64,000 nt of DNA from Nymphaea colorata (GCF_008831285.2 NW_022204507.1:5538174-5602173); one strand, 5' to 3'. Counted from the stretch's first letter, positions 38,494-54,055 are shown. The notes: generated by a model not told the origin, from the sequence alone. A program made the numbers and translations.

Positions 38494-40761
38494 AATCAAT
38501 TAAATATACGTGATCAAAAGAAACACTGAAATCCCACTCGTATTGAGGGAACTTGCGATTTCAATCCCTCAAATAATTCGCCAAAGATGTAACATGAAGT
38601 TAAACTCATTAGATTGCATACAAGGATCGAACAAATGCATTGGTTCATTTTGTATCCATAGAAACTAGTGATTTTAATCTTTTAAACCATTCATTACAGA
38701 CTTTATAACAACGAAACATATTAGATTAACTACAAGAGATCATTTGAATGAGTTGAATCTCATTCATTTTCATACGAAGCATTCAATGTGAATGCATAAA
38801 CAAGTTAACCACTTTCAATTAAATATGTGTCATCAAATGAATGAATTAAATCTCTCGGGCATTGATACGAACTTATGATTTAAGTCTCTTAGATCAATAA
38901 TTAGATATGTAACTGCAAGTTCAACTCATTAGATTAACTGCAAGGGATCAAACAAATGCATAGATCCCAATTGTATCCACTAAATCATTCATTATAGATG
39001 CAATAACAGTGAAAACACATTATATTTAGTGTGATTGAGCAAATGAATAACCTGAATCTCATTCAATTTCATTTAAACTTGTGATTTCAATCCACTACAT
39101 CATTTTAATATGTATTAATAAAATGTTATACACATTTAATTTAATATGTGTGATCAAATGAATGAATTAAATCCCACTATTATTGACACAAACTTTTGAT
39201 TTCTTTTCCTTAGATCATTCATCATAGATGATGTAACAACAAGTTCAACTAATTGGATTAACTACGAGGGTGTAACTAAGGTAATGATCTCATTTACATA
39301 CAATATGAACTTGTGATTTCAATCATTAAAGTCATTCATTATACATGTAATAACAAGTGAGACAATTAGATTAAATATGAGTGAGCAAATCAATCAGTTG
39401 AGTCTCATTCATTTTCTTTTAATCTTGTGATTCAAATTCACTATATCATTTAATATGGATGTAATAACAATTAAGCACATTGAATAAGTATGTGCGATCA
39501 AAAGAATCACTTAAATTTCACTCGTAATGATAGTAACTTGTGATTTCCATTCCTTAAATCCTTCGCTATAGATGTAACAAGAAGTTAAACTCGTTGGATT
39601 ATTTAAAAGAGATCAAACAAATTGTGATTTCAATCATTCAAATCATTCATTATCAATGTAACAACAAGTGAGACACATTAGATTAAATATAAGTGAGCAA
39701 ACGAATCACTTGATTCTCATTCATTTTCTTTTAGCTTGTGATTTCAGTCTACTAAATGATTCAATATGGATGTAACAACAAGTTAGGCACATTCAATTAA
39801 ATATGCGTCATCAAAAGCATCACTTAAACCAACTCGCATTGATAGGAACTTGTGATTTCATCTCTTAAATTGTTCCCTATGTATGTACAAGAAGTTAAGC
39901 TCATCAATAGAACAAGGGATTAAACAAATGCATTGGTCTCATTTCTACCATGTAAACTAGTGATTTTATCATTTTAATCATTCATTATAGACATTGTAAC
40001 AAGCGAAACATATTACATTAACTATAAGTGATCAAGTGAATGAGTTGAATCTCCTTCATTTTCATACAAACTTGTGATTTCAATTCACTAAATCATCAAT
40101 GTGAATGTAACAATAAGTTAACCACTTTCAATTAAATATGTGTGATCAAATGAATCAACTCATTAGATATGTAACTACAAGTTTAACTCATTGGATTAAC
40201 TGCAATGGATCAAACTAATACTTAGATTCATTTGTATCTATATGAACTTGTGATCGCAATCATTTAAATCATTCATTTTAGATGTAATAACAAGTGAAAC
40301 ACCTTATATTTATTGTGATTGCACAATTGAATGACTTGAATCTCATTCATTTTCGTTTAAAATTGTGATTTCAATGTACTAAATCATTTAATATGGATTA
40401 ACAACGTCTTATCCACATTCAATTTAATATGTATGATCAAATGAATGAATCAATAAAATCCACTATTATTGATACAAACTTAGGATTTCTTTCCCATAGA
40501 TCATTCACTATTGATGTAGCAAAAGTTCAACCGATTGGATTAACTACAAGGGATCGAACTAATGCATAGATCCCACTTATATACATATGAACTTGTGATT
40601 TGACTCAATTAAATAATTCATTATAGATGTAATAACAAGTGAGACACATTAGATTAAATATCGATGAGCAAATCAATCACTTGAATCTCATTAATTTTCT
40701 TTAAAGTTGTGATTACAATCGACTAAATAATTCAATAAGGATGTTATAACAAGTAAAAAAA
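38494..40761 (+). repeat. Satellite unit with many single-base losses (2268 bp)
   Basis: Full 21-subunit order, but the start of subunit 5 is missing near 38979 (GTATCCACTAAATCATTC). Scattered single-base dropouts (for example TACAAGGATCG, ACGAGGGTG, TGTACAAGAAG) suggest unpolished consensus. Confidence 0.88.
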
Positions 40762-41054
40762 AATCAATTAAATATGTGTGATCAAAAGAAACACTTAAAT
40801 CTCACTCGTATTGACGGAACTTACGATTTCAATCCCTCAAATCGTTCGCCATAGATGTAACATGAAGTTAAACTCATTAGATTGGATACAAGGGATCGAA
40901 CAAATGCATTTGTTCATTTTGTATCCATATAAACCAGTGATTTTAATCTTTTAAAACCATTCATTACAGACTTTCTAACAAATGAAACATATTAGATTAA
41001 CTACAAGAGATCATTTGAATGAGTTGAATCTCATTCATTTTCATACCAACCATT
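40762..41054 (+). repeat. Partial satellite unit left of the assembly gap
   Basis: Subunit 1, subunit 2 and the first bases of subunit 3 (CATACCAACCATT), cut by the gap. Confidence 0.9.
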
Positions 41055-41154
41055 NNNNNNNNNNNNNNNNNNNNNNNNNNNNNNNNNNNNNNNNNNNNNN
41101 NNNNNNNNNNNNNNNNNNNNNNNNNNNNNNNNNNNNNNNNNNNNNNNNNNNNNN
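41055..41154. other. Assembly gap of 100 N
   Basis: Exactly 100 unknown bases. A round 100 is a common placeholder for a gap of unknown size. The flanks are subunit 3 on the left and the end of subunit 4 on the right. An intact copy would have about 200 bases here, so the true sequence is either that or that plus any number of missing units. Confidence 0.97.
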
Positions 41155-42266
41155 ATTTGTATCCACGTGAACTTGTGATTGCAAAACTTAAATCATTCAT
41201 TATAGATGCAATAACAAGTGAAACACATTATATTTAGTGTGATTGAGCAAATGAATAACCTGAATCTCATTCAATTTCATTTAAACTTGTATTTCAATCT
41301 ACTACATCATTTTAATATGTATTAATAAATGTTATACACATTTAATTTAATATGTGTGATCAAATGAATGAATAAATCCCACTATTATTGACACCAAACT
41401 TGTGATTCTTTTCCTTAGATCATTCATCATAGATGATCTACAACAAGTTCAACTATTGGATTAACTACAAGGGGTGAACTAAGGTAATGATCCATTTACA
41501 TACATATGAACTTGTGATTTCAATCATTAAAATCATTCATTATACATGTAATAACAGTGAGACACATTAAATTAAATTTGAGTGACATCAATCATTTGAG
41601 TCTCATTCATTTTCTTTTAATCTTGTGATTTCAATTCACTATATCATTTAATATGGATGTAATAACAATTAAGCACATTGAATTAAATATGTGCGATCAA
41701 AAGAATCACTTAAATTCCACTCGTAATGAAGTAACTTGTGATTTCCATTCTTAAATCCTTCGCTATAGATGTAACAAGAAGTTAACTCGTTGGATTACTT
41801 AAAAGAGATCAAACAAATTGTGATTTCAATCATTTAATATTCATTATCAATGTAACAACAAGTGAGACACATTAGATTAGATATAAGTGAGCAAACGAAT
41901 CACTTGATTCTCATTCATTTTCTTTTAAGCTTGTGATTTCAGTCTACTAAATGATTCAATATGGATGTAACAACAAGTTAGGCACAATCAATTAAATATG
42001 CATCATCAAAAGCAGCACTTAAACCAACTCGCATTGATAGGAACTTGTGATTACATCTCTTAAATTGTTCCCTATGTATGTAACAAGAAGTTAAGCTCAT
42101 GGCATTAGATACAAGGGATTAAACAAATGCATTGGTCTCATTTCTACCCATGTAAACTAGTGATTTTAGTCATTTTAATCATTCATTATAGACATTGTAA
42201 CAAGCGAAACATATACATTAACTATAAGTGATCAAGTGAATGAGTTGAATCTCATTCATTTTCATA
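41155..42266 (+). repeat. Partial satellite unit right of the gap, ending in a 14-to-3 junction
   Basis: End of subunit 4 through subunit 14, followed at 42267 by subunit 3 instead of 15. Numerous single-base losses (GATGATCTACAACAAG, GAGTGACATCAATC). Confidence 0.88.
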
Positions 42267-45200
42267 CGAACCATTCAATGTAAATGCATCAACAAGTTAA
42301 CCACTTTCAATTAATATGTGTGATCAAATGAATGAATTAAATCTCTCGGGCATTGATACAAACTTATGATTTAAATCTCTTAGATCAATAATTAGATATG
42401 TAACTACAAGTTCAACTCATTAGATTAACTGCAAGAGATCAAACTAATGCATAGATCCCATTTGTATCCACGTGAACTTGTGATTGCAATCACTTAAATC
42501 ATTCATTATAGATGCAATAACAAGTGAAACACATTATATTTAGTGTGATTGAGCAAATGAATAACCTGAATCTCATTCAATTTCATTTAAACTTGTGATT
42601 TCAATCACTACATCATTTTAATATGTATTAATAAAATGTTATACACATTTAATTTAATATGTGTTATCAAATGAATGAATTAAATCCCACTATTATTGAC
42701 ACAAACTTGTGATTTCTTTTCCTTAGATCATTCATCATAGATGATGTAACAACAAGTTCAACTAATTGGATTAACTACAAGGGGTGTAACTAAGGTAATG
42801 GTCCCATTTACATCCATATGAACTTGTGATTTCAATCATTAAAATCATTCATTATACATGTAATAACAAGTGAGACACATTAGATTAAATATGAGTGAGC
42901 AAATCAATCAGTTGAGTCTCATTCATTTTCTTTTAATCTTGTGATTTCAATTCACTATATCATTTAATATGGATGTAATAACAAGTTAAGCACATTGAAT
43001 TAAATATGTGCGATCAAAAGAATCACTTAAATTCCACTCGTAATGATAGTAACTTGTGATTTCCATTCCTTAAATCCTTCGCTATAGGTGTAACAAGAAG
43101 TTAAACTCGTTGGATTACTTTAAAGAGATCAAACAAATTGTGATTTCAATCATTTAAATCATTCATTATCAATGTAACAACAAGTGAGACACATTAGATT
43201 AGATATAAGTGAGCAAACGAATCACTTGATTCTCATTCATTTTCTTTTAAGCTTGTGATTTCAGTCTACTAAATGATTCAATATGATGTAACAACAAGTT
43301 AGGCACAATCAATTAAATATGCGTCATCAAAAGCATCACTTAAACCAACTCGCATTGATAGGAACTAGTGATTTCATCTCTTAAATTGTTCCCTATGTAT
43401 GTAACAAGAAGTTAAGCTCATGGCATTAGATACAAGGGATTAAACAAATGCATTGGTCTCATTTCTACCCATGTAAACTAGTGATTTTAGTCATTTTAAT
43501 CATTCATTATAGACATTGTAACAAGCGAAACATATTACATTAACTATAAGTGATCAAGTGAATGAGTTGAATCTCCTTCATTTTCATACGAACCATTCAA
43601 TGTGAATGCATCAACAAGTTAACCACTTTCAATTAAATATGTGTGATCAAATGAATGAATTAAATCTCTCGGGCATTGATACAAACTTATGATTTAAATC
43701 TCTTAGATCAATAATTAGATATGTAACTACAAGTTCAACTCATAGATTAACTGCAAGAGATCAAACTAATGCATAGATCCCATTTGTATCCACGTGAACT
43801 TGTGATTGCAATCACTTAATCATTCATTATAGATGCAATAACAAGTGAAACACATTATATTTAGTGTGATTGAGCAAATGAATAACCTGAATCTCATTCA
43901 ATTTCATTTAAACTTGTGATTTCAATCCACTACATCATTTTAATATGTTTAATAAAATGTTATACACATTTAATTTAATATGTGTGATCAAATGAATGAA
44001 TTAAATCCCACTATTATTGACACAAACTTGTGATTTATTTTCCTTAGATCATTCATCATAGATGATGTAACAACAAGTTCAACTAATTGGATTAACTACA
44101 AGGGGTGTAACTAAGGTAATGATCCCATTTACATACATATGAACTTGTGATTTCAATCATTAAAATCATTCATTATACATGTAATAACAAGTGAGACACA
44201 TTAGATTAAATATGAGTGAGCAAATCAATCAGTTGAGTCTCATTCATTTTCTTTTAATCTTGTGATTTCAATTCACTATATCATTTAATATAGATGTAAT
44301 AACAATTTAAGCACATTGAATTAAATATGTGCGATCAAAAGAATCACTTAAATTCCACTCGTAATGATAGTAACTTGTGATTTCCATTCCTAAATCCTTC
44401 GCTATAGATGTAACAAGAGTTAAACTCGTTGGATTACTTTAAAGAGATCAAACAAATTGTGATTTCAATCATTCATTATCAATGTAACAACAAGTGAGAC
44501 ACATTAGATTAATATAAGTGAGCAAACGAATCACTTGATTCTCATTCATTTTCTTTTAAGCTTGTGATTTCAGTCTACTAAATGATTCAATATGGATGTA
44601 ACAACAAGTTAGGCACAATCAATTAAATATGCGTCATCAAAAGCATCACTTAACCAACTCACATTGATAGGAACTTGTGATTTCATCTCTTAAATTGTTC
44701 CCTATGTATGTAACAAGAAGTTAAGCTCATGGCATTAGATACAAGGGATTAAACAAATGCATTGGTCTCATTTCTACCCATGTAAACTAGTGATTTTAGT
44801 CATTTTAATCATTCATTATAGACATTGTAACAAGCGAAACATATTACATTAACTATAAGTGATCAAGTGAATGAGTTGAATCTCCTTCATTTTCATACGA
44901 ACCATTCAATGTGAATGCATCAACAAGTTAACCACTTTCAGTTAAATATGTGTGATCAAATGAATGAATTAAATCTCTCAGGCATTGATACAAACTTATG
45001 ATTTAAATCTCTTAGATCAATAATTAGATATGTAACTACAAGTTCAACTCATTAGATTAACTGCAAGAGATCAAACTAATGCATAGATCCCATTTGTATC
45101 CACGTGAACTTGTGATTGCAATCACTTAATCATTCATTATAGATGCAATAACAAGTGAAACACATTATATTTAGTGTGATTGAGCAAATGAATAACCTGA

Positions 45201-46207
45201 ATCTCATTCAATTTCATTTAAACTTGTGATTTCAATCCACTACATCATTTTAATATGTTTAATAAAATGTTATACACATTTAATTTAATATGTGTGATCA
45301 AATGAATGAATTAAATCCCACTATTATTGACACAAACTTGTGATTTTTTTCCTTAGATCATTCATCATAGATGATGTAACAACAAGTTCAACTAATTGGA
45401 TTAACTACAAGGGGTGTAACTAAGGTAATGATCCCATTTACATACATATGAACTTGTGATTTCAATCATTAAAATCATTCATTATACATGTAATAACAAG
45501 TGAGACACATTAGATTAAATATGAGTGAGCAAATCAATCAGTTGAGTCTCATTCATTTTCTTTTAATCTTGTGATTTCAATTCACTATATCATTTAATAT
45601 GATGTAATAACAATTAAGCACATTGAATTAAATATGTGCGATCAAAAGAATCACTTAAATTCCACTCGTAATGATAGTAACTTGTGATTTCCATTCCTAA
45701 ATCCTTCGCTATAGTGTAACAAGAGTTAAACTCGTTGGATTACTTTAAAGAGATCAAACAAATTGTGATTTCAATCATTCATTCATTATCAATGTAACAA
45801 CAAGTGAGACACATTAGATTAATATAAGTGAGCAAACGAATCACTTGATTCTCATTCATTTTCTTTTAAGCTTGTGATTTCAGTCTACTAAATGATTCAA
45901 TATGGATGTAACAACAAGTTAGGCACAATCAATTAAATATGCGTCATCAAAAGCATCACTTAACCAACTCGCATTGATAGGAACTAGTGATTTCATCTCT
46001 TAAATTGTTCCCTATGTATGTAACAAGAAGTTAAGCTCATTGCATTAGATACAAGGGATTAAACAAATGCATTGGTCTCATTTCTACCCATGTAAACTAG
46101 TGATTTTAGTCATTTTAATCATTCATTATAGACATTGTAACAAGCGAAACATATTACATTAACTATAAGTGATCAAGTGAATGAGTTGAATCTCCTTCAT
46201 TTTCATA
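42267..46207 (+). repeat. Three short satellite units of 12 subunits each
   Basis: Units start at 42267, 43589 and 44898 (lengths 1322, 1309 and 1310 bp). Each contains subunits 3 to 14 and then returns to 3 (CATTTTCATACGAACCATTC). Subunits 15-21, 1 and 2 are absent, a loss of nine subunits or three X-Y-Z sets. Shared changes such as GTTAAGCTCATGGCATTAG show they were amplified as short units. Confidence 0.9.
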
Positions 46208-49200
46208 CGAACCATTCAATGTGAATGCATCAACAAGTTAACCACTTTCAATTAAATATGTGTGATCAAATGAATGAATTAAATCTCTCGGCATTGATAC
46301 AAACTTATGATTTAAATCTCTTAGATCAATAATTAGATATGTAACTACAAGTTCAACTCATTAGATTAACTGCAAGAGATCAAACTAATGCATAGATCCC
46401 ATTTGTATCCACGTGAACTTGTGATTGCAATCACTTAAATCATTCATTATAGATGCAATAACAAGTGAAACACATTATATTTAGTGTGATTGAGCAAATG
46501 AATAACCTGAATCTCATTCAATTTCATTTAAACTTGTGATTTCAATCCACTACATCATTTTAATATGTATTAATAAAATGTTATACACATTTAATTTAAT
46601 ATGTGTGATCAAATGAATGAATTAAATCCCACTATTATTGACACAAACTTGTGATTTTTTTCCTTAGATCATTCATCATAGATGATGTAACAACAAGTTC
46701 AACTAATTGGATTAACTACAAGGGGTGTAACTAAGGTAATGATCCCATTTACATACATATGAACTTGTGATTTCAATCATTAAAATCATTCATTATACAT
46801 GTAATAACAAGTGAGACACATTAAATTAAATATGAGTGGCAATCAATCAGTTGAGTCTCATTCATTTTCTTTTAATCTTGTGATTTCAATTCACTATATC
46901 ATTTAATATGATGTAATAACAATTAAGCACATTGAATTAAATATGTGCGATCAAAAGAATCACTTAAATTCCACTCGTAATGATAGTAACTTGTGATTTC
47001 CATTCCTTAAATCCTTCGCTATAGATGTAACAAGAAGTTAAACTCGTTGGATTATTAAAAGAGATCAAACAAATTGTGATTTCAATCATTTAAATCATTC
47101 ATTATCAATGTAACAACAAGTGAGACACATTAGATTAAATATAAGTGAGCAAACGAATCACTTGATTCTCATTCATTTTCTTTTAAGCTTGTGATTTCAG
47201 TCTACTAAATGATTCAATATGGATGTAACAACAAGTTAGGCACATTCAATTAAATATGCGTCATCAAAAGCATCACTTAAACCAACTCGCATTGATAGGA
47301 ACTTGTGATTCATCTCTTAAATTGTTCCCTATGTATGTAACAAGAAGTTAAGCTCATTGCATTAGATACAAGGGATTAAACAAATGCATTGGTCTCATTT
47401 CTACCCATGTAAACTAGTGATTTTAGTCATTTTAATCATTCATTATAGACATTGTAACAAGCGAAACATATTACATTAACTATAAGTGATCAAGTGAATG
47501 AGTTGAATCTCCTTCATTTTCATACAAACTTGTGATTTCATTCACTAAATCAGTCAATGTGAATGTAACAATAAGTTAACCACTTTCAATTAAATATGTG
47601 AGATCAAATGAATCAACTCATTAGATATGTAACTACAAGTTTAACTCATTGGATTAACTGCAATGGATCAAACTAATACTTAGATCTCATTTTATCTATA
47701 TGAACTTGTGATCGCAATCATTTAAATCATTCATTTTAGATGTAATAACAAGTGAAACACCTTATATTTATTGTGATTGCACAATTGAATGACTTGAATC
47801 TCATTCATTTTCTTTAAAATTGTGATTTCAATGTACTAAATCATTTAATATGATTAACAACGTCTTATCCACATTCAATTTAATATGCATGATCAAATGA
47901 ATCAATAAAATCCACTATTATTGATACAAACTTAGGATTTCTTTCCCATAGATCATTCACTATTGATGTAGCCACAAGTTCAACCGATTGGATTAACTAC
48001 AAGGGATCGAACTAATGCATAGATCCCACTTATATACATATAACTTGTGATTTGAATCAATTAAATAATTCATTATGATGTAATAACAAGTGAGACACTT
48101 AGATTAAATATCGATGAGCAAATCAATCACTTGAATCTCATTAATTTTCTTTTAAACTTGTGATTACAATCGACTAAATAATTCAATAAGGATGTTACAA
48201 CAAGTAAAAAAAAAATCAATTAAATATGCGTGATCAAAAGAAACACTTAAATCCCACTCGTATTGAGGAACTTGCGATTTCAATCCCTCAAATCGTTCGC
48301 CATAGATGTAACATGAAGTTAAACTCATTAGATTGGATACAAGGGATCGAACAAATGCATTGGTTCCTTTTGTATCCATATAAACTAGTGATTTTAATCT
48401 TTTAAACCATTCATTACAGACTTTATAACAAACGAAACATATTAGATTAACTACAAGAGATCATTTGAATGAGTTGAATCTCATTCATTTTCATACGAAC
48501 CATTCAATGTGAATGCATCAACAAGTTAACCACTTTCAATTAAATATGTGTGATCAAATGAATGAATTAAATCTCTCGGGCATTGATACGAACTTATGAT
48601 TTAAATCTTTAGATCAAAAATTAGATATGTAACTACAAGTTCAACTCATTAGATTAACTGCAAGGGATCAAACTAATGCATAGATCCCATTTGTATCCAC
48701 GTGAACTTGTGATTGCAATCACTTAAATCATTCATTATAGATGCAATAACAAGTGAAACACATTATATTTAGTGTGATTGAGCAAATGAATAACCTGAAT
48801 CTCATTCAATTTCATTTAAACTTGTGATTTCAATCCACTACATCATTTTAATATGTATTAATAAAATGTTATACACATTTAATTTAATATGTGTGATCAA
48901 ATGAATGAATTAAATCCCACTATTATTGACACAAACTTGTGATTTCTTTTCCTTAGATCATTCATCATAGATGATGTAACAACAAGTTCAACTAATTGGA
49001 TTAACTACAAGGGGTGTAACTAAGGTAATGATCCCATTTACATACATATGAACTTGTGATTTCAATCATTAAAATCATTCATTATACATGTAATAACAAG
49101 TGAGACACATTAGATTAAATATGAGTGAGCAAATCAATCAGTTGAGTCTCATTCATTTTCTTTTAATCTTGTGATTTCAATTCACTATATCATTTAATAT

Positions 49201-50786
49201 GGATGTAATAACAAGTTAAGCACATTGAATTAAATATGTGCGATCAAAAGAATCACTTAAATTCCACTCGTAATGATAGTAACTTGTGATTTCCATTCCT
49301 TAAATCCTTCGCTATAGATGTAACAAGAAGTTAAACTCGTTGGATTATTTAAAAGAGATCAAACAAATTGTGATTTCAATCATTTAAATCATTCATTATC
49401 AATGTAACAACAAGTGAGACACATTAGATTAAATATAAGTGAGCAAACGAATCACTTGATTCTCATTCATTTTCTTTTAGCTTGTGATTTCAGTCTACTA
49501 AATGATTCAATATGGATGTAACAACAAGTTAGGCACATTCAATTAAATATGCGTCATCAAAAGCATCACTTAAACCAACTCGCATTGATAGGAACTTGTG
49601 ATTTCATCTCTTAAATTGTTCCCTATGTATGTAACAAGAAGTTAAGCTCATTGCATTAGATACAAGGGATTAAACAAATGCATTGGTCTCATTTCTACCC
49701 ATGTAAACTAGTGATTTTAGTCATTTTAATCATTCATTATAGACATTGTAACAAGCGAAACATATTACATTAACTATAAGTGATCAAGTGAATGAGTTGA
49801 ATCTCCTTCATTTTCATACAAACTTGTGATTTAATTCACTAAATCAGTCAATGTGAATTAACAATAAGTTAACCACTTTCAATTAAATATGTGTGATCAA
49901 ATGAATCAACTCATTAGATTGTAATACAAGTTTAACTCATTGGATTAACTGCAATGGATCAAACTAATATTAGATCTCATTTGTATCTATATGAACTTGT
50001 GATCGCAATCATTTAAATCATTCATTTTAGATGTAATAACAAGTGAAACACCTTATATTTATTGTGATTGCACAATTGAATGACTTGAATCTCATTCATT
50101 TTCGTTTAAAATTGTGATTTCAATGTACTAAATCATTTAATATGGATTAACAACGTCTTATCCACATTCAATTTAATATGCATGATCAAATGAATCAATA
50201 AAATCCCACTATTATTGATACAAACTTAGGATTTCTTTCCTATAGATCATTCACTATTGATGTAGCACAAGTTCAACCGATTGGATTAACTACAAGGGAT
50301 CGAACTAATGCATAGATCCCACTTATATACATATGAACTTGTGATTTGAATCAATTAAATAATTCTTATAGATGTAATGACAAGTGAGACACTTAGATTA
50401 AACATCTATGAGAAATCAATCACTTGAATCTCATTAATTTTCTTTTAAACTTGTGATTACAATCGACTAAATAATTCAATAAGGATGTTACAACAAGTAA
50501 AAAAAAATCAATTAAATATGCGTGATCAAAAGAAACACTCTAATCCCACTCGTATTGAGGGAACTTGCGATTTCAATCCCTCAAATCGTTCGCCATAGAT
50601 GTAATAAAGTTAAACTCATTAGATTGGATACAAGGGATCGAACAAATGCATTGGTTCCTTTTGTATCCATATAAACTAGTGATTTTAATCTTTTAAACCA
50701 TTCATTACAGACTTTATAACAAACGAAACATATTAGATTAACTACAAGAGATCATTTGAATGAGTTGAATCTCATTCATTTTCATA
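46208..50786 (+). repeat. Two long satellite units of 21 subunits
   Basis: Measured from subunit 3 to subunit 3: 46208-48495 (2288 bp) and 48496-50786 (2291 bp). Usual A-run boundaries fall at about 48214 and 50506. Single-base dropouts are frequent. They sit between short units, so the two lengths are interspersed rather than in separate domains. Confidence 0.9.
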
Positions 50787-52076
50787 CGAACCATTCAATG
50801 TGAATGCATCAACAAGTTAACCACTTTCAATTAAATATGTGTGATCAAATGAATGAATTAAATCTCTCGGGCATTGATACGAACTTATGATTTAAATCTC
50901 TTAGATCAAAATTAGATATGTAACTACAAGTTAACTCATTAGATTAACTGCAAGGGATCAAACTAATGCATAGATCCCATTTGTATCCACGTGAACTTGT
51001 GATTGCAATCATTTAAATCATTCATTATATTTAGTGTGATTGAGCAAATGAATAACCTGAATCTCATTCAATTTCATTTAAACTTGTGATTTCAATCCCT
51101 ACATCATTTTAATATGTATTAATAAAATGTTATACACATTTAATTTAATATGTGTTATCAAATGAATGAATTAAATCCCACTATTATTGACACAAACTTG
51201 TGATTTCTTTTCCTTAGATCATTCATCATAGATGATGTAACAACAAGTTCAACTAATTGGATTAACTACAAGGGGTGTAACTAAGGTAATGATCCCATTT
51301 ACATACATATGAACTTGTGATTTCAATCATTAAAATCATTCATTATACATGTAATAACAAGTGAGACACATTAAATTAAATATGAGTGAGCAAATCAATC
51401 AGTTGAGTCTCATTCATTTTCTTTTAATCTTGTGATTTCAATTCACTATATCATTTAATATAGATGTAATAACAATTTAAGCACATTGAATTAAATATGT
51501 GCGATCAAAAGAATCACTTAAATTCCACTCGTAATGATAGTAACTTGTGATTTCCATTCCTTAAATCCTTCGCTATAGATGTAACAAGAAGTTAAACTCG
51601 TTGGATTATTTAAAAGAGATCAAACAAATTGTGATTTCAATCATTTAAATCATTCATTATCAATGTAACAACAAGTGAGACACATTAATTAAATATAAGT
51701 GAGCAAACGAATCACTTGATTCTCATTCATTTTCTTTTAAGCTTGTGATTTCAGTCTACTAAATGATTCAATATGATGTAACAACAAGTTAGGCACATTC
51801 AATTAAATATGCGTCATCAAAAGCATCACTTAAACCAACTCGCATTGATAGGAACTTGTGATTTCATCTCTTAAATTGTTCCCTATGTATGTAACAAGAA
51901 GTTAAGCTCATGCATTAGATACAAGGGATTAAACAAATGCATTGGTCTCATTTCTACCCATGTAAACTATGATTTTAGTCATTTTAATCATTCATTATAG
52001 ACATTGTAACAAGCGAAACATATTACATTAACTATAAGTGATCAAGTGAATGAGTTGAATCTCCTTCATTTTCATA
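50787..52076 (+). repeat. Short satellite unit, 12 subunits (1290 bp)
   Basis: Subunits 3-14, with about 25 bases lost in subunit 5 near 51025 (CATTCATTATATTTAGTG). Confidence 0.9.
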
Positions 52077-54055
52077 CGAACCATTCAATGTGAATGCATC
52101 AACAAGTTAACCACTTTCAATTAATATGTGTGATCAAATGAATGAATTAAATCTCTCGGGCATTGATACAAACTTATGATTTAAATCTCTTAGATCAATA
52201 ATTAGATATGTAACTACAAGTTCAACTCATTAGATTAACTGCAAGAGATCAAACTAATGCATAGATCCCATTTGTGTCCACGTGAACTTGTGATTGCAAT
52301 CACTTAAATCATTCATTATAGATGCAATAACAAGTGAAACACATTATATTTAGTGTGATTGAGCAAATGAATAACCTGAATCTCATTCAATTTCATTTAA
52401 ACTTGTGATTTCAATCCACTACATCATTTTAATATGTATTAATAAAATGTTATACACATTTAATTTAATATGTGTGATCAAATGAATGAATTAAATCCCA
52501 CTATTATTGACACAAACTTGTGATTTATTTTCCTTAGATCATTCATCATAGATGATGTAACAACAAGTTCAACTAATTGCATTAACTACAAGGGGTGTAA
52601 CTAAGGTAATGATCCCATTTACATACATATGAACTTGTGATTTCAATCATTAAAATCATTCATTATACATGTAATAACAAGTGAGAACATTAGATTAAAT
52701 ATGAGTGAGCAAATCAATCAGTTGAGTCTCATTCATTTTCTTTTAATCTTGTGATTTCAATTCACTATATCATTTAATATGGATGTAATAACAATTTAAG
52801 CACATTGAATTAAATATGTGCGATCAAAAGAATCACTTAAATTCCACTCGTAACGATAGTAACTTGTGATTTCCATTCCTTAAATCCTTCGCTATAGATG
52901 TAACATGAAGTTAAACTCGTTGGATTATTTAAAAGAGATCAAACAAATTGTGATTTCAATCATTTAAATCATTCATTATCAATGTAACAACAAGTGAGAC
53001 ACATTATATTAAATATAAGTTAGCAAACGAATCACTTGATTATAATTCATTTTCTTTTAGGCTTGTGATTTCAGTCTACTAAATGATTCAATATGGATGT
53101 AACAACAAGTTAGGCACATTCAATTAAATACGCGTTATCAAAAGCATCACTTAAACCAACTCGCATTGATAGGAACTTCTGATTTCATCTCTTAAATTGT
53201 TCCCTATGTATGTAACAAGAAGTTAAGCTCATTGCATTAGATACAAGGGATTAGACAAATGCATTGATCTCATTTCTACCCATGTAAACTAGTGATTTTA
53301 GTCATTTTAATCATTCATTATGGTCATTGTAACAAGCGAAACATATTACATTAACTATAAGTGATCAAGTGAATGAGTTGAATCTCCTTCATTTTCTTTT
53401 AATCTTGTGATTTCAATTCACTATATCATTTAATATAGATGTAATAACAATTTAAGCACATTGAATTAAATATGTGCGATCAAAAGAATCACTTAAATTC
53501 CACTCGTAATGATAGTAACTTGTGATTTCCATTCCTTAAATCCTTCGCTATAGATGTAACAAGAAGTTAAACTCGTTGGATTATTTAAAAGAGATCAAAT
53601 AAATTGTGATTTCAATCATTTAAATCATTCATTATCAATGTAACAACAAGTGAGACACATTAGATTAAATATAAGTGAGCAAACGAATCACTTGATTCTC
53701 ATTCATTTTCTTTTAAGCTTGTGATTTCAGTCTAGTAAATGATTCAATATGAATGTAACAACAAGTTAGGCACATTCAATTAAATATGGGTCATCAAAAG
53801 CATCACTTAAACCAACTTGCATTGATAGGAACTTGTGATTTCATCTCTTAAATTGTTCCCTATGTATGTAACAAGAAGTTAAGCTCATTGCATTAGATAC
53901 ATGGGATTAAACATATGCATTGGTCTCATTTCTACCCATGTAAACTAGTGATTTTAGTCATTTTAATCATTCATTATAGACATTGTAACAAGCGAAACGT
54001 ATTACATTAACTATAAGTGATCAAGTGAATGAGTTGAATCTCATTCATTTTCATA
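52077..54055 (+). repeat. 18-subunit satellite unit with a unique 14-to-9 junction (1979 bp)
   Basis: Subunits 3-14, then at about 53390 a join to subunit 9 (CTCCTTCATTTTCTTTTAATC), followed by 9-14 again. The join links Y to Z, so phase is kept. Private changes at 53010-53180 (AAGTTAGCAAACG, GATTATAATTC, TTTTAGGCTTG, GAACTTCTGATTT) recur on the opposite strand in the inverted arm. Confidence 0.9.

Noticed and set aside
40982-41200. Plus- and minus-strand frames across the N gap
   Set aside because: More than half of each is unknown residues from the 100-N gap; no coding support.
48164-48379. 71-codon minus-strand frame in the satellite
   Set aside because: Opened by a single-base loss (GAGGAAC for GAGGGAAC) that shifts frame; other copies do not keep it.
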